DNA from: Muricoccus nepalensis
Lineage (GTDB): Bacteria > Pseudomonadota > Alphaproteobacteria > Acetobacterales > Acetobacteraceae
Reading direction: 5' to 3'
NCBI RefSeq assembly: GCF_006438825.1
Contig: NZ_RCZP01000020.1
Location: forward strand, 30,768 to 94,767
Length of the DNA stretch: 64,000 nucleotides
Shown piece after piece: positions 1 to 8,953 of this stretch; the stretch's first letter is position 1, and the number at the start of each line of letters is the position of its first letter. Under the pieces are notes generated by a model, which was not told the origin of the DNA, did no database searches, and worked only from the letters and a program-made list of their open reading frames with translations. A program made the translations under genes and the position numbers.

Positions 1-585
1 CGTCGCGTCGCCTCCGCGCGGCTGCGCTCCCCCGCTGACATCCTCGGCGTGCGCGCGACCTACCTTCGGCGCATCGCGGAGGGTGGCTGGATCGTCGGCG
101 TGGCCGAGGCGACCGAAATCGACGGCTGGCCCTGCGCGAAGGGGGAAGTCGAGCTGACGGCGGCGGGGCAGCTGTGGGACTGCGAACTCCTGGGCACTCC
201 ATCGTGGCAGGGATGGCCCCTGCCCGAGCACACGGGAGTCCGTCCCAGGCCGGATATCCACCAGGTATGGCTGACCCTGCCCTTCGCGTCGCCGCTGGAC
301 ATGCCCCTGGAGGCTCCGGTCGTGGGAAAGCTGCCCTGGATTATCGCGCTGAACGACGACGGCTCGCCCTTCGGCGCCACCTACGCCGACGAAGCGCCGT
401 ACCGCGTCGCGAACCAGGAGCTCTCGGGCGACGTCAAGTGGGAGTACGACCCGGCGACCAACGGGATGGGACGCCAGCGCCCGCCCGTGGCAGTCAGTGG
501 CTTCGTGCACGAGGGCGGGGTACGGCGGCACGTCGTCCTGCCCTGGCCGGGGTCGACGACGTCAGAGCGGGGGGAGGGCCGTTGA
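1..585 (+). CDS. Hypothetical protein, 5' end outside window
   Basis: The reading frame is open from the first base to a TGA at 583-585. The first start codon inside the window is a GTG at 49, so the true start is probably upstream and the gene is partial. From 49 the product is 178 residues, soluble, rich in Trp, Pro and Gly (WIVGVAEATEIDGWP near the start), with no signal peptide or membrane segment. I recognise no family. The stretch around residues 95-105 (LPWIIALNDDGSPFGATY) looks like ordinary folded protein, which supports real coding. No downstream gene is close enough to suggest an operon. Confidence 0.5.
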   Translation, partial: RRVASARLRSPADILGVRATYLRRIAEGGWIVGVAEATEIDGWPCAKGEVELTAAGQLWDCELLGTPSWQGWPLPEHTGVRPRPDIHQVWLTLPFASPLDMPLEAPVVGKLPWIIALNDDGSPFGATYADEAPYRVANQELSGDVKWEYDPATNGMGRQRPPVAVSGFVHEGGVRRHVVLPWPGSTTSERGEGR

Positions 586-1029
586 CGCAGCGTGGCCGGA
601 AGGCCGGCAACTGGTGCCCCCTCACGGGCCGTCGCAACCGCGGGCAGAGACGGGTGAGGTTGTAGAGCCGGTCCCTGGCGTCCCCGTCATGTCCTGCGCT
701 GAAGGTCCGTTTCCCACCCCACCCGGCGCTAGGCTCTGGCAGGAAGGCTAGCGCGGCAGGCGACCCTTAGCAGACTGTCTAGGTGACGGCCCGAACGGGC
801 GAGTTTGGCCGAAAGCGGCCATTCTGCTTTGATGCCTGCGGTGCGTAAAGCGGCCAATCCTTTCGGGCAGATCCCTTTGAGCAGCAGGCTGCGGCGGCAT
901 AAGCCCTTCCAAAAGGCCAAGCAGACTGGAGCGATGCAGCGCAACCTCGACGCCGGATGGTCGCTTAGGAGAGGCGGTATGACCACCTAACACCTGATAA
1001 CCCTCGCTCACACTCACCGAAGGCCAGAT
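586..1029. other. Gene-poor stretch
   Basis: I see no convincing gene here. A short plus-strand frame at 805-990 has no family resemblance and is probably chance. The stretch contains one copy of a 54-bp repeat (713-766) whose partner lies at 7238-7291. Confidence 0.5.
713..766 (+). repeat. 54-bp direct repeat, copy A
   Basis: This segment aligns without gaps to 7238-7291 in the same orientation, with 43 of 54 positions identical. It shares the cores CGGCGCTAG and GCGGCAGGCGACCC. The two copies bracket the RHH + hybrid kinase pair and the IS66 element. They could be ends of an ancestral insertion or remnants of a dispersed repeat. Confidence 0.45.
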
Positions 1030-1227
1030 ATGCCTGCCAGCGACCCACTGACGGTGTCTCTGACACCTGAGCTCCGACGCTTCATCGACGCTCAGGTAGC
1101 CACGGGCCGCTATCAAACGGCGAGCGAGGTTGTTCGTGTTGGTCTGCGGCTTCTTACGGCGGTCGACCCGCCGCGCGAGCTCGATCATGCCCGGGCGCCT
1201 ACGACGATCATTCACAAGAAGACCTGA
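1030..1227 (+). CDS. ParD-like ribbon-helix-helix protein (antitoxin-like), no toxin partner
   Basis: This 65-residue protein carries a ParD/CopG-type ribbon-helix-helix. A beta strand near residues 7-11 (LTVSL) is followed by helices with the family signature GRYQTASEVVRVGLRLL at about residues 27-43. ParD antitoxins normally continue into a C-terminal arm that wraps the ParE toxin. Here the tail is short and dissimilar, and no ParE-like gene follows. Instead the stop is 5 bp before the start of a hybrid histidine kinase, so the two are probably co-transcribed. An RHH of this size would be expected to bind DNA as a dimer, perhaps controlling its own operon. The same arrangement recurs at 47446-50666. 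Confidence 0.75.
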   Translation: MPASDPLTVSLTPELRRFIDAQVATGRYQTASEVVRVGLRLLTAVDPPRELDHARAPTTIIHKKT

Positions 1228-1232
1228 CCTTC

Positions 1233-4200
1233 GTGACTGGGCAGCACGGCGGCCGAGCCTGGACCGAGACCGAGCGTCTGACGGCGCTGGATCGCTACTC
1301 CATCCTCGATACCCCACCTGAGCAGGGGTTCGACGACCTGGCGCGGCTCGCCGCGGAGCTTCTCGGGGCACCCATGGCGGCGGTGAACCTGATCGCGGAG
1401 GGTCGGCAATGGTTCAAGGCCGAGGTGGGCCTCGGCGTGCGGGAGATGCCGCTCGATAACTCTATCTGCGCCCGAGTGATGCTGCAGCCTTCCGAACTCG
1501 TCATCCCTGACCTGCTGGAGGACTCACGCTTCAACTGCAACCCGTTGGTCACCTCAGGGCCTGGACTGCGGTTCTATGCTGGTGAGTTGTTGCAAACCCC
1601 GGACGGCCTACCTTTGGGTACGCTCTGCGTGCTGGACACCAAGCCCCGGCCAGAGGGCCTGACCACTCAGCAGCAATTCATCCTTCAGGCCTTGGCCCGC
1701 CAAGTGATGGGGCAGCTGGAACTACGCCGGGCCGTGGCGCGGCAGGCCCGCTCGGAGGCGCTCCAGCGCCGGACGCTCCTCAGCGTGACCGACTTCGCCA
1801 TTATCAGCACCGATCCGAAGGGAATGGTGCTCGGGTGGAACCCTGGCGCCGCCAAGCTGATGGGCTGGACCGAGGAGGAGATGGTTGGCCAGTCCGCTGA
1901 CCGGATCTTCACGCCGGAGGACCGGAAGAAGGGCGCGCCGGACGGGGAGCGAAGTCGGGCCCGCTTGTTCGGTCGAGCAATCGACGAACGCTGGCATCTG
2001 CGGAGAGATGGCTCCCGCTTCTGGGGCAGCGGCGAGATGATGCAGCTGCGCGACGAGGCCGGTGCGCAAGTCGGCTACGTGAAGGTCATGCGGGACCGCA
2101 GCGAGCAGCACTTGGCTGGGGAGAGCCTGGCCGCACTCAACGAGCGCTACAGGCTGGCCTCGCGTGCTACGAACGACGTGATCTGGGATTGGGACCTGCG
2201 CGCCAACACCATCCTCTGGAACGAGGCTCTGCAGGACGCCTACGGCTGGAAAATCGGGCAGGTGGATCCGGCCGGGGAGTGGTGGCTCGCCACGATCCAT
2301 GCCGAGGACCGCGCACGAGTGGACCGCAGCATCCATGCGGTGATCGACGGCACAGGCACGAGCTGGACAAACGAGTACCGCTTTCAGCGGGCGGACGGCG
2401 GCTATGCCGACGTGCTTGACCGCGGCTACGTCATCCGGGACAGCTATGGCCGGGCCGTGCGCATGATCGGAGCCATGCTCGACCTGACCGAGCGCAAGCG
2501 GGCCGAGGCGCGGCGGGCGGCGCTGGTCACCCTGTCGGACCGCATTCATGACCTCGATAATCCCCAGGACATCGCCTACGCCGCCGCCCAGGTGATCGGG
2601 GAGGTCTTGGCAGTCAGCCGCGTGGGTTATTCCACCGTCGACCCTATTGCGGAAACGATGCTGACTGAGCGGGACTGGACGGCGCCCGGCGTCTCCAGCA
2701 TCGCCGGGAGCCTGCGGCTAAGAGACTTCGGCCAGGTCATCGACGCGCTCAGACGCGGCGAGTTCATGGTCGTCGCCGACGCGGCCCTGGATCCCCGGAC
2801 CGCAGAGAGCAACGAAGCCTTCATTGCCCACCATGCCCGATCCATCGTCAACGTGCCGATCCTGGAACACGGCGAACTGGTTGCGGTGTTCTTCATCAAC
2901 GATGCCGGGGTTCGCCATTGGAGTGCGGAGGACTTGGCGCTTATTCGTGAGGCCGCCCAGCGCACCCGGACGGCGGTAGAGCGCGCCCGGGGCGACGCAG
3001 CTCTCCGCGAGAGCTCCCTGCGGCTGGAGGCGAGTGCCCGAGAGCTTCAGGAGATGAACGACACCCTTGAGGCCAAGGTGGAGGAGCGCACGGCGGAGCG
3101 CGACCTGATGTGGACGACCTCACCTGACCTCCTGGTCGTGGTTGACTTTCAAGGCGTGTTCCGGCGGGTCAACCCGACATGGACGACACTGCTGGGCTAC
3201 ACCCCCGAAGAGCTGGTTGGGCACCACGTCAACGAGTTCGTCCTCCCCGATGACCACCCCGGGACCACGGATGCCTATGAGTTGGCCGCACGAGGCGGGC
3301 AACCCCGGATCGAGAACCGCTACCGGCACAAGGACGGCTCCTTCCGCTGGATTTCCTGGGTCGCGGCGCCAGCACACGACATGACCTACGCCACAGGGCG
3401 CGACATCACGGCCGAGAAGGAACGCGAGGCCGAACTCGCCAAAGCGCAGGAGGCGCTTCGGCGGTCCCAGAAGATGGAGGCGGTGGGTCAGCTGACGGGC
3501 GGCCTCGCCCACGACTTCAACAATCTCCTGACCGGCGTGACTGGCAGCCTGGAGTTGCTGCAGACCCGCATCGCCCAGGGGCGGATCAAGGATGTGGATC
3601 GGTACGTCAATGCCGCCCAGGGCGCGGCCAAGCGTGCTGCGGCGTTGACGCACCGGCTTCTCGCCTTCTCCCGCCGCCAGACACTCGATCCCAAGCCCAC
3701 CGACGTGAACCGGCTAGTGAACGGCATGGAGGACCTGATCCGGAGGACGGTAGGGCCCGAGATCACGGTGGAGCCGCTGGTGGGTGCCGCCGGGCTCTGG
3801 CCCACCCTGGTTGACCCCGGCCAGCTGGAGAACGCCCTGCTAAACCTCTGCATCAATGCCCGTGACGCCATGCCGGACGGGGGCAAGATCACCATCGAGA
3901 CCGGGAACCGCTGGATGGACGCACGTGCGGCGCGCGAGCGGGACCTGTCGCCGGGTCAGTACATCTCGCTTTGTGTGTCTGACACCGGCACCGGCATGAC
4001 ATCCGACGTGATTGCCAAGGCATTCGATCCGTTCTTCACGACCAAGCCGATCGGACAGGGAACCGGGTTGGGTCTCTCCATGGTGTATGGCTTCGCCCGC
4101 CAGTCAGGCGGGCAGGTACGCATCTACTCGGAGCTCCATCAGGGCACGATGGTGTGCATCTATCTGCCCCGCTACCTCGGCCAAGCGGAAGAGGTGGACA

Positions 4201-4610
4201 CCACACCGGACCTGGCCGATGCGCCACGGGCGGAACGGGGCGAGACGGTGCTGGTCGTCGACGACGAGCCGACGGTGCGGATGCTGGTGACCGAGGTGTT
4301 GGAGGATCTCGGCTATGCGGCTATCGAGGCAGCGGATGGGGCATCCGGGCTCCAGGTGCTTCAGTCAGATGTCCGGATCGACCTCCTGGTCACCGATGTT
4401 GGACTGCCCGGCGGCATGAACGGGCGGCAGGTCGCGGATGCGGCACGCGTAGCCCGGCCTGGGCTGAAGGTGCTGTTCATCACCGGCTACGCCGAGAACG
4501 CGGTGCTCAGCCATGGCCACCTCGACCCCGGCATGCACGTGCTGACCAAGCCGTTTACGATGGAGGCCCTCGCCAGCCGCATTCGCGAGCTGATTGCCAG
4601 TTCAGAGTAA
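1233..4610 (+). CDS. Hybrid histidine kinase (GAF-PAS-PAS-GAF-PAS-HisKA-HATPase-REC)
   Basis: This 1125-residue soluble sensor kinase starts at GTG 1233. I read a GAF domain (about 15-160), two PAS domains (about 185-425), a second GAF (about 430-585), a third PAS (about 630-745), then HisKA with phospho-acceptor H760 in GGLAHDFNNLL. The ATPase domain follows (N box INARDAMPDGG; G boxes SDTGTGMT and GQGTGLGLS). A receiver domain ends the protein, with DDE and phospho-acceptor D1055 in LLVTDVGLPGG. No membrane segment is visible, so it should sense a cytoplasmic ligand or redox state. The stop codon TAA is supplied by an IS66 insertion. Without it the frame would read four more codons (V-P-T-I) to a TGA, so function is probably retained. 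Confidence 0.9.
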   Translation: MTGQHGGRAWTETERLTALDRYSILDTPPEQGFDDLARLAAELLGAPMAAVNLIAEGRQWFKAEVGLGVREMPLDNSICARVMLQPSELVIPDLLEDSRFNCNPLVTSGPGLRFYAGELLQTPDGLPLGTLCVLDTKPRPEGLTTQQQFILQALARQVMGQLELRRAVARQARSEALQRRTLLSVTDFAIISTDPKGMVLGWNPGAAKLMGWTEEEMVGQSADRIFTPEDRKKGAPDGERSRARLFGRAIDERWHLRRDGSRFWGSGEMMQLRDEAGAQVGYVKVMRDRSEQHLAGESLAALNERYRLASRATNDVIWDWDLRANTILWNEALQDAYGWKIGQVDPAGEWWLATIHAEDRARVDRSIHAVIDGTGTSWTNEYRFQRADGGYADVLDRGYVIRDSYGRAVRMIGAMLDLTERKRAEARRAALVTLSDRIHDLDNPQDIAYAAAQVIGEVLAVSRVGYSTVDPIAETMLTERDWTAPGVSSIAGSLRLRDFGQVIDALRRGEFMVVADAALDPRTAESNEAFIAHHARSIVNVPILEHGELVAVFFINDAGVRHWSAEDLALIREAAQRTRTAVERARGDAALRESSLRLEASARELQEMNDTLEAKVEERTAERDLMWTTSPDLLVVVDFQGVFRRVNPTWTTLLGYTPEELVGHHVNEFVLPDDHPGTTDAYELAARGGQPRIENRYRHKDGSFRWISWVAAPAHDMTYATGRDITAEKEREAELAKAQEALRRSQKMEAVGQLTGGLAHDFNNLLTGVTGSLELLQTRIAQGRIKDVDRYVNAAQGAAKRAAALTHRLLAFSRRQTLDPKPTDVNRLVNGMEDLIRRTVGPEITVEPLVGAAGLWPTLVDPGQLENALLNLCINARDAMPDGGKITIETGNRWMDARAARERDLSPGQYISLCVSDTGTGMTSDVIAKAFDPFFTTKPIGQGTGLGLSMVYGFARQSGGQVRIYSELHQGTMVCIYLPRYLGQAEEVDTTPDLADAPRAERGETVLVVDDEPTVRMLVTEVLEDLGYAAIEAADGASGLQVLQSDVRIDLLVTDVGLPGGMNGRQVADAARVARPGLKVLFITGYAENAVLSHGHLDPGMHVLTKPFTMEALASRIRELIASSE
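4599..4606. repeat. IS66 target-site duplication, left copy
   Basis: The 8-bp sequence AGTTCAGA lies directly before the IS66 left end and recurs exactly at 7083-7090 after the right end. Eight base pairs is the expected duplication length for the IS66 family. Confidence 0.9.
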
Positions 4611-4617
4611 GCGCGGC

Positions 4618-6221
4618 CTACGGACCCTTGCGGCCTTCGCTTGACGCGGTGCCGGTTTCGTCGGCGGCCCAGCGCCAGGGCATGAGTTCGTCGATACGGC
4701 TGTTGGCCAGCCGTTGACGAGGCGCGTGAGCACGTCGGTAAGGTAGCGCTGCGGATCGACGCCGTTGAGCTTGCAGGTTTCAACCAGCGAGGCCATGGCC
4801 GCCCACCTGGCCCCGCCATCGTCGCCGGAGGCGAACAGCGCATTCTTTCGGCTGAGGCAGAGCGGGCGGATGGCGCGCTCCACGGTGTTCGTGTCGAGCT
4901 CGATCGTGCCGTTATCGAGGAACCGCACCAGGCCCTCGTGATGGTTCAGCGCATAGCGGATGGCCTCCGCGGTCGGGCTGCTGCCGGGCAGGCGCGCGAG
5001 CTGCGCCGTCAGTCAGGCGAACAGGTCCTCGACGAGGGGTTGGCTCCTCGCCTGTCGGGCGGCGTGGCGGATGTCGGGCGGCTTGCCGCGCACCTCTGCC
5101 TCGATCGCGTAGAGGGCGGCGATCCTCTGCAGCGTCTCGGCGGCGATTGGCGCTGTCTGGCCCTTCGCCAGCTCGATGAACCCCCGGCGGACATGCGACC
5201 AGCAGAATGCCAGCGTAATGCCCTCGCTTGCCGCGGCGAGCGCCTTGTAGGCGCCGTAGCCGTCGCACTGCAGGATCCCGCGATAGCCGGCCAGCAGGTC
5301 CTTGGCGTGCTCGGCACCACGGCCGGGCGCGTAGTGGAACACCACGGCCGGCGGGTCCGCCCCGCCCCAGGGCCGGTCGTCGCGCGCGATCGCCCAGGCG
5401 TAACCCTTCTTCGTCTTGCCGCGGCCGGGGTCCAGGACCGGCATGGTGGTCTCGTCGGCGAACAGCCGCGCCGAGGCCAGCAGGATCTCCCGCATGCGGC
5501 GCACCACGGGGACGATCTCCATTGCGCCCGTGCCGGCCCAGTCAGCCAGCACCTCCCGGCCGATCGCGATCCCCTGCCGCGCCAGGATCTGCGACTGCCG
5601 ATACAGCGGCAGGTGGTCGGCGTAGCGGGAGACGAGGACGTGGGCGACGGTCGCCTCGGTCGGTACACCGCCCTCGATCAGGCGGGCCGGCGCGGGCTCC
5701 TGCAGCACCACGCCGGGGCAGGTCCGGCAGGCCAGCTTCGGGCGCCTGGTCACGAGCACCCGGAACTGTGCGGGGATCACGTCCAGCCGCTCGGCGGTGT
5801 CGGTGCCGATCTCCACCAGCGGGCCCTGGCAGCAGGGGCAGGACGTCACCTCGGGCGCCAGCACCTGCTCGACCCGCGGCAGATGCGCCGGCAGCCGGCC
5901 CCGGCCGGCCCGGCAGCGCCTGGCCTGGTTGTCGCGGAGCGTCGGGGACGCCTTGCCCGCCTCGGCCGCGTTGCCGGCCAGCGTCGCCTCGATCTCCTCG
6001 AACGCGAACAGCAGCTGGTCCTCCGGGAGCCGCTCCGACCTTGTCCCGAACTGCCGGCGCCGCAGCTTCAGCAGCAGGTGCTGGAGGCGCTCATTCTGGC
6101 TCGCCAGCAGGTCACGTTCGGCGATCAGGGTGTCGACCAATGCCCGCGTCTCGAGTAGCAGCGCCCGCAGCGCCGCAGGGTCCTCCGGCAGTGTCGGCGT
6201 GTCGTCTCCCGCGGCGCGCAT
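4618..6221 (-). pseudogene. tnpC: IS66 transposase TnpC, nonsense codon plus frameshift
   Basis: The frame encodes the IS66 transposase with zinc-finger-like cysteines (CPCCQG, then ACRTCPG) and the DDE core. Translation from the ATG at 6221, just after tnpB, reaches a TGA at 5013-5015. The reading frame continues beyond it as LTAQLARLPGSS and the usual C-terminal IERAIRP-type block, and the family normally has Trp at the stop position, so TGG became TGA. A one-base deletion near 4705 shifts the last 30 codons. With the base restored the end reads NSRIDELMPWRW, the normal IS66 tail, ending at 4618. Confidence 0.88.
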
Positions 6222-6234
6222 CGTGCCGCGGAGT

Positions 6235-6591
6235 TTATGCGGGCGCACTCGGCGTGGGAATCTCCCGCACCGCCTGAACGCGTCGCCAGTCGATCCCGTC
6301 GAACAGCGCGGCGAACTCCACTGGCGTCAGACGCACCATGCCGTCCACCACCGCCGGCCAGCGAAACGCGCCGCCCTCCAACTGCTTCCAGATCAGGACC
6401 AGGCCGCTGCCATCCCAGAGGAGGATCTTGATCCGGTCGGCGCGCCGCGAGCGGAACACCAGCACCGCCCCCGAGAAAGGATCGGCACCAAGCACCTCGG
6501 CAGCCAGCGCCGCCAGGCTGTGCGCGCCCTTGCGGAAGTCCACAGGCTTTGTCGCCAGCAGGATCCGCGCGCCAGCTGGTGGCGCGATCAT
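6235..6591 (-). CDS. tnpB: IS66 accessory protein TnpB (ORF2)
   Basis: This 118-residue protein has the hallmark IS66 ORF2 sequence: TKPVDFRKGAHSLAAL near the N-terminus, VFRSRRADRIKILLWDG in the middle and LTPVEFAALFDGIDW near the end. TnpB is needed for IS66 transposition, but its biochemical role is not settled. I chose the ATG at 6591 because it overlaps the end of tnpA by 4 bp and begins with the usual short leader MIAPPAGARI. It appears intact. Confidence 0.9.
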   Translation of the reverse strand: MIAPPAGARILLATKPVDFRKGAHSLAALAAEVLGADPFSGAVLVFRSRRADRIKILLWDGSGLVLIWKQLEGGAFRWPAVVDGMVRLTPVEFAALFDGIDWRRVQAVREIPTPSAPA

Positions 6592-6997
6592 GCCACGGAT
6601 GCCCGAAGCGCCCGCAACACCCTCGTCAGCAGCTCGCCGTCCGTACCAGGCGCTACGCGCAGTACCGCACCGGCGAGCCTCACCTCGATCGACGGCGGCG
6701 TACCTGCTGCTGGCGAAGCCGCCGCCTCGGGCACGACAGGCGCGGGCTCCGAGACAATCGGCACGAACTCCAGCGGTACGACCCCAGCACGCCGCATCTC
6801 CCGCCGCCACGTGAACACCTGCTGTGAACTGACCTGCCAGCGCCGCGCTACGTCAGCCACCACTGTGCCGGGCTGCAGCGTCTCCTCGACAATCCGGCCT
6901 TGTCGTCGTCCGACCACTTCCGTCGACGACCAGGTCCCGTCAGAACCTCTACCCGCCGATACCCGCCGTCCTTCGTGTCATCGCTAATGTCGACCAT
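6588..6997 (-). pseudogene. tnpA: IS66 accessory protein TnpA (ORF1), frameshifted
   Basis: From the ATG at 6997 the frame reads the normal IS66 ORF1 start (VEVLTGPGRRRKWSDDDKA) and then loses phase near 6899. In the next frame it continues RIVEETLQPGTVVADVARRW, the family's helix-turn-helix. A single C missing in the run after AAGGCC explains the break. TnpA is a Xre/Tc3-like HTH protein of the element. This is either true decay or a sequencing error. Confidence 0.8.
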
Positions 6998-7082
6998 AAT
7001 GCCGGCTCGAAGCCCCATGCCCCATGCCGAACCAGCACATTCACCGCCCGCGCCGGAACATGGGCCTCGTGGCCGCGCTTAC

Positions 7083-7425
7083 AGTTCAGAGGTACCGACG
7101 ATCTGACTGCGCTTTGTGCGACTGTCTACGTAACAGGCGCGTATGAAATGTTCGCTTTCGGGACAGCGCCTGCTGCAATTCTATAGCCGACATGGGCGCA
7201 CAGCAGCAGTCGTAGCGCTGCGCGTCTATGTCTGCTGTCCACCCTCCCCGGCGCTAGCCCCGGCCTGGAAAGCTGCCGCGGCAGGCGACCCAAACCGGCC
7301 CCTCGTGCCCAACCATGCAACCGGTCAAGTTTGGCCAGGAGGCGACCGGCCGCTCTTCCGCGCGACGTGCGGAAAAGTAGCCATCGAGCAAAGGCCCAGG
7401 CCGGGCGGCCCTCAGCCCTTCGTCG
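7083..7425. other. Gene-poor stretch with second repeat copy
   Basis: The region starts with the right IS66 duplication (7083-7090) and the original last codons and TGA of the kinase (7091-7106). The rest shows no convincing gene. It holds copy B of the 54-bp repeat. Confidence 0.5.
7238..7291 (+). repeat. 54-bp direct repeat, copy B
   Basis: This is the partner of 713-766 in the same orientation, with 43 of 54 positions identical. See that entry for the shared cores. Confidence 0.45.
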
Positions 7426-8033
7426 TCAGTCCGATACCGGCGTGGCAAGCATGGAGGGGCGTTGCCGGAACGCCTCGTACCATGACGTAAGGCGCGGCCG
7501 TCCCCGACGGAAGTCGTCGCCAATGGTGCGGAACTCGATCCAGCCGAGTGCCGTTCCCAGCGCGATCTGGCCGATCTCGACAGGGCTGTCAGGGGGCACC
7601 GAGTCCCGCTCGAGCGAGTCATAGGTCTGACTGAGCTTGCGAAGGTGGGCTCGTTCCCAGTCTGGCCATTGCAGTCCAGGCGGTCGATTTCGCTCGCGAC
7701 GGACTGCGACTGCCGCGTCGCACAGGCCGTCCGCAAGGGCATGCATCCGCAGGGAGCGCCACCGCTCCTCCCCAGCCTGCTGGAAGAGCTTCGAGCCGGC
7801 AACCAGGCTGTCGAGGTACTCGCAGATGACGGCAGAGTCGAAGAGGTCCGGGCCGTCCTCCCGCAGCAGGACCGGCACTTTCCCAAGAGGATTGGCCAAG
7901 TTGACCTCGGATCTGGACCGGAGGGGGCTGGTCTCGACCGAGACGACCTCCAGCTCGTCCTGCAACCCAAGCTCATGCGCGCAGACCATTGTCTTGCGGG
8001 CGTAGGGGAGGACGCGAGGTACAGGAGTCTCAC
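7426..8033 (-). pseudogene. Glutathione S-transferase family protein, frameshifted near N-terminus
   Basis: The product would be about 200 residues with a thioredoxin-fold N-terminal GST domain (YARKTMVCAHELGL, then NPLGKVPVLLREDG and the DSAVICEYL glutathione-contact region) and an all-helical C-terminal domain. The natural start is GTG 8033, which overlaps the stop of the upstream dapA-like gene (GTGA). From there VRLLYLASSP is read, but a base appears missing in the G run at 8005-8008, so the frame moves before YARK. With one base restored the sequence is the standard GST start. Without it the protein is not made from this start. Sequencing error is a possible alternative. Confidence 0.75.
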
Positions 8034-8953
8034 GGGCGCGATCCTTCCGGAGCCAGGATCCAGAACCGCTCCATCTGCTGATCGATTTGGGCGGCCAGCC
8101 CATCGCTCACGGGGAGCATCGGCAGCCGCACCTCCGGGGTGTCGATCAGCCCGGCGCGCCAGAGCCAATACTTGATCGGCGCGGGACTTGGCTCGGTGAA
8201 CAGGAGCCGCGGCAGTTCGCAGATACTGTGCCAGGCGGCCAGTGCCCCGGGAGCGTCACCGTCGCGGAACAGGTGGCGCACGGTGGCGAAAGCGCGAGCC
8301 CCGACATGTGCGGAGGCGGTGATCCCGCCGTCCGCACCCCCGGCGAGCATGGTGTGGAACAGGGCGTCCTCCCCGGTCAGCACGGAAAAGCCGGGTGGCT
8401 TGCGGCGGAGCAGGTCGAGAGACTGCGCCATGTCGGCCGAGCAATCCTTCACGCCAACGATGTTCGGCAGTGCGGCAAGCTCCAGCATGGCCGCGTTGCC
8501 GAGGTTCACGCCGGTTCGATAGGGGATGTTGTAGATCATGATTGGCCGGGCCGTAGCGTCAGCTAGGGTGGAGAAGTGGCGGATCATCCCCTCCTGCGAG
8601 GGCCGCGTGTAGTAGGGACAGGCGATCAGATAGCCGTCCAGCGGCCACGCCGCGCTGTGCCCCAGGGCCTTCGCGAGCTTGCGTGTGTCGCTTCCGGAGA
8701 GGCCCAGGAAGAGAGGCAGGCGCCGCCCGGCCGCGGTCAGTTCCTTTGCGGTGATGGCGACGAGGTGCTCGACCTCCTCTTCGTCCAGGGTCAAGCCCTC
8801 ACCTGTTGTGGCTGCAAGGATCAAGCCGTCAATCGGCTCGCAGGCGTAGTGCCGCACCAGCCTGCGCAGCGAGGACTCGTCCAGCATGCCGTCGCGGAAC
8901 GGCGTGATGAGCGGCAGCCAGAGGCCGTTCGGTATCGAGGGGTTCGTTTCCAT
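8030..8953 (-). CDS. Dihydrodipicolinate synthase (DapA) family aldolase
   Basis: This 307-residue TIM-barrel protein belongs to the class I pyruvate-dependent aldolase family of DapA and N-acetylneuraminate lyase. Visible active-site elements are TTGEG at 49-53, Y141 and R146 in YNIPYRTG, and the Schiff-base lysine K169 in GVKDCS. The Arg after the YN motif is the carboxylate-binding residue of true DapA, which favours 4-hydroxy-tetrahydrodipicolinate synthase. Related aldolases with other aldehyde substrates cannot be excluded. Length is slightly above typical DapA. It is translationally coupled to the GST gene (stop and GTG start overlap), which suggests a catabolic or detoxification role rather than housekeeping lysine synthesis. 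Confidence 0.85.
   Translation of the reverse strand: METNPSIPNGLWLPLITPFRDGMLDESSLRRLVRHYACEPIDGLILAATTGEGLTLDEEEVEHLVAITAKELTAAGRRLPLFLGLSGSDTRKLAKALGHSAAWPLDGYLIACPYYTRPSQEGMIRHFSTLADATARPIMIYNIPYRTGVNLGNAAMLELAALPNIVGVKDCSADMAQSLDLLRRKPPGFSVLTGEDALFHTMLAGGADGGITASAHVGARAFATVRHLFRDGDAPGALAAWHSICELPRLLFTEPSPAPIKYWLWRAGLIDTPEVRLPMLPVSDGLAAQIDQQMERFWILAPEGSRP

Larger units (their letters stand above)
4607..7082. mobile_element. IS66-family insertion sequence, complete ends, decayed genes
   Basis: The element begins GTAAGCGCGGCC at 4607 and ends with the inverted copy of the same 12 bases at 7071-7082, and is flanked by perfect 8-bp duplications. It carries the standard three-gene set tnpA-tnpB-tnpC on the minus strand. 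tnpA and tnpC are broken, so the copy should not transpose by itself. It lies inside the 3' end of the hybrid kinase. Confidence 0.92.

Noticed and set aside
805..990. Short plus-strand frame upstream of the first RHH gene
   Set aside because: Composition is erratic, there is no RBS and no family resemblance, and the following intergenic DNA looks similar. Probably chance.
1030..1227. ParDE toxin-antitoxin module
   Set aside because: No ParE-like frame on either strand next to either RHH gene, and the toxin-binding tail is absent.
1722..2549. Long open frames on the minus strand inside the first kinase
   Set aside because: High GC keeps opposite frames open. The plus frame has complete GAF/PAS signatures, the minus frame none.
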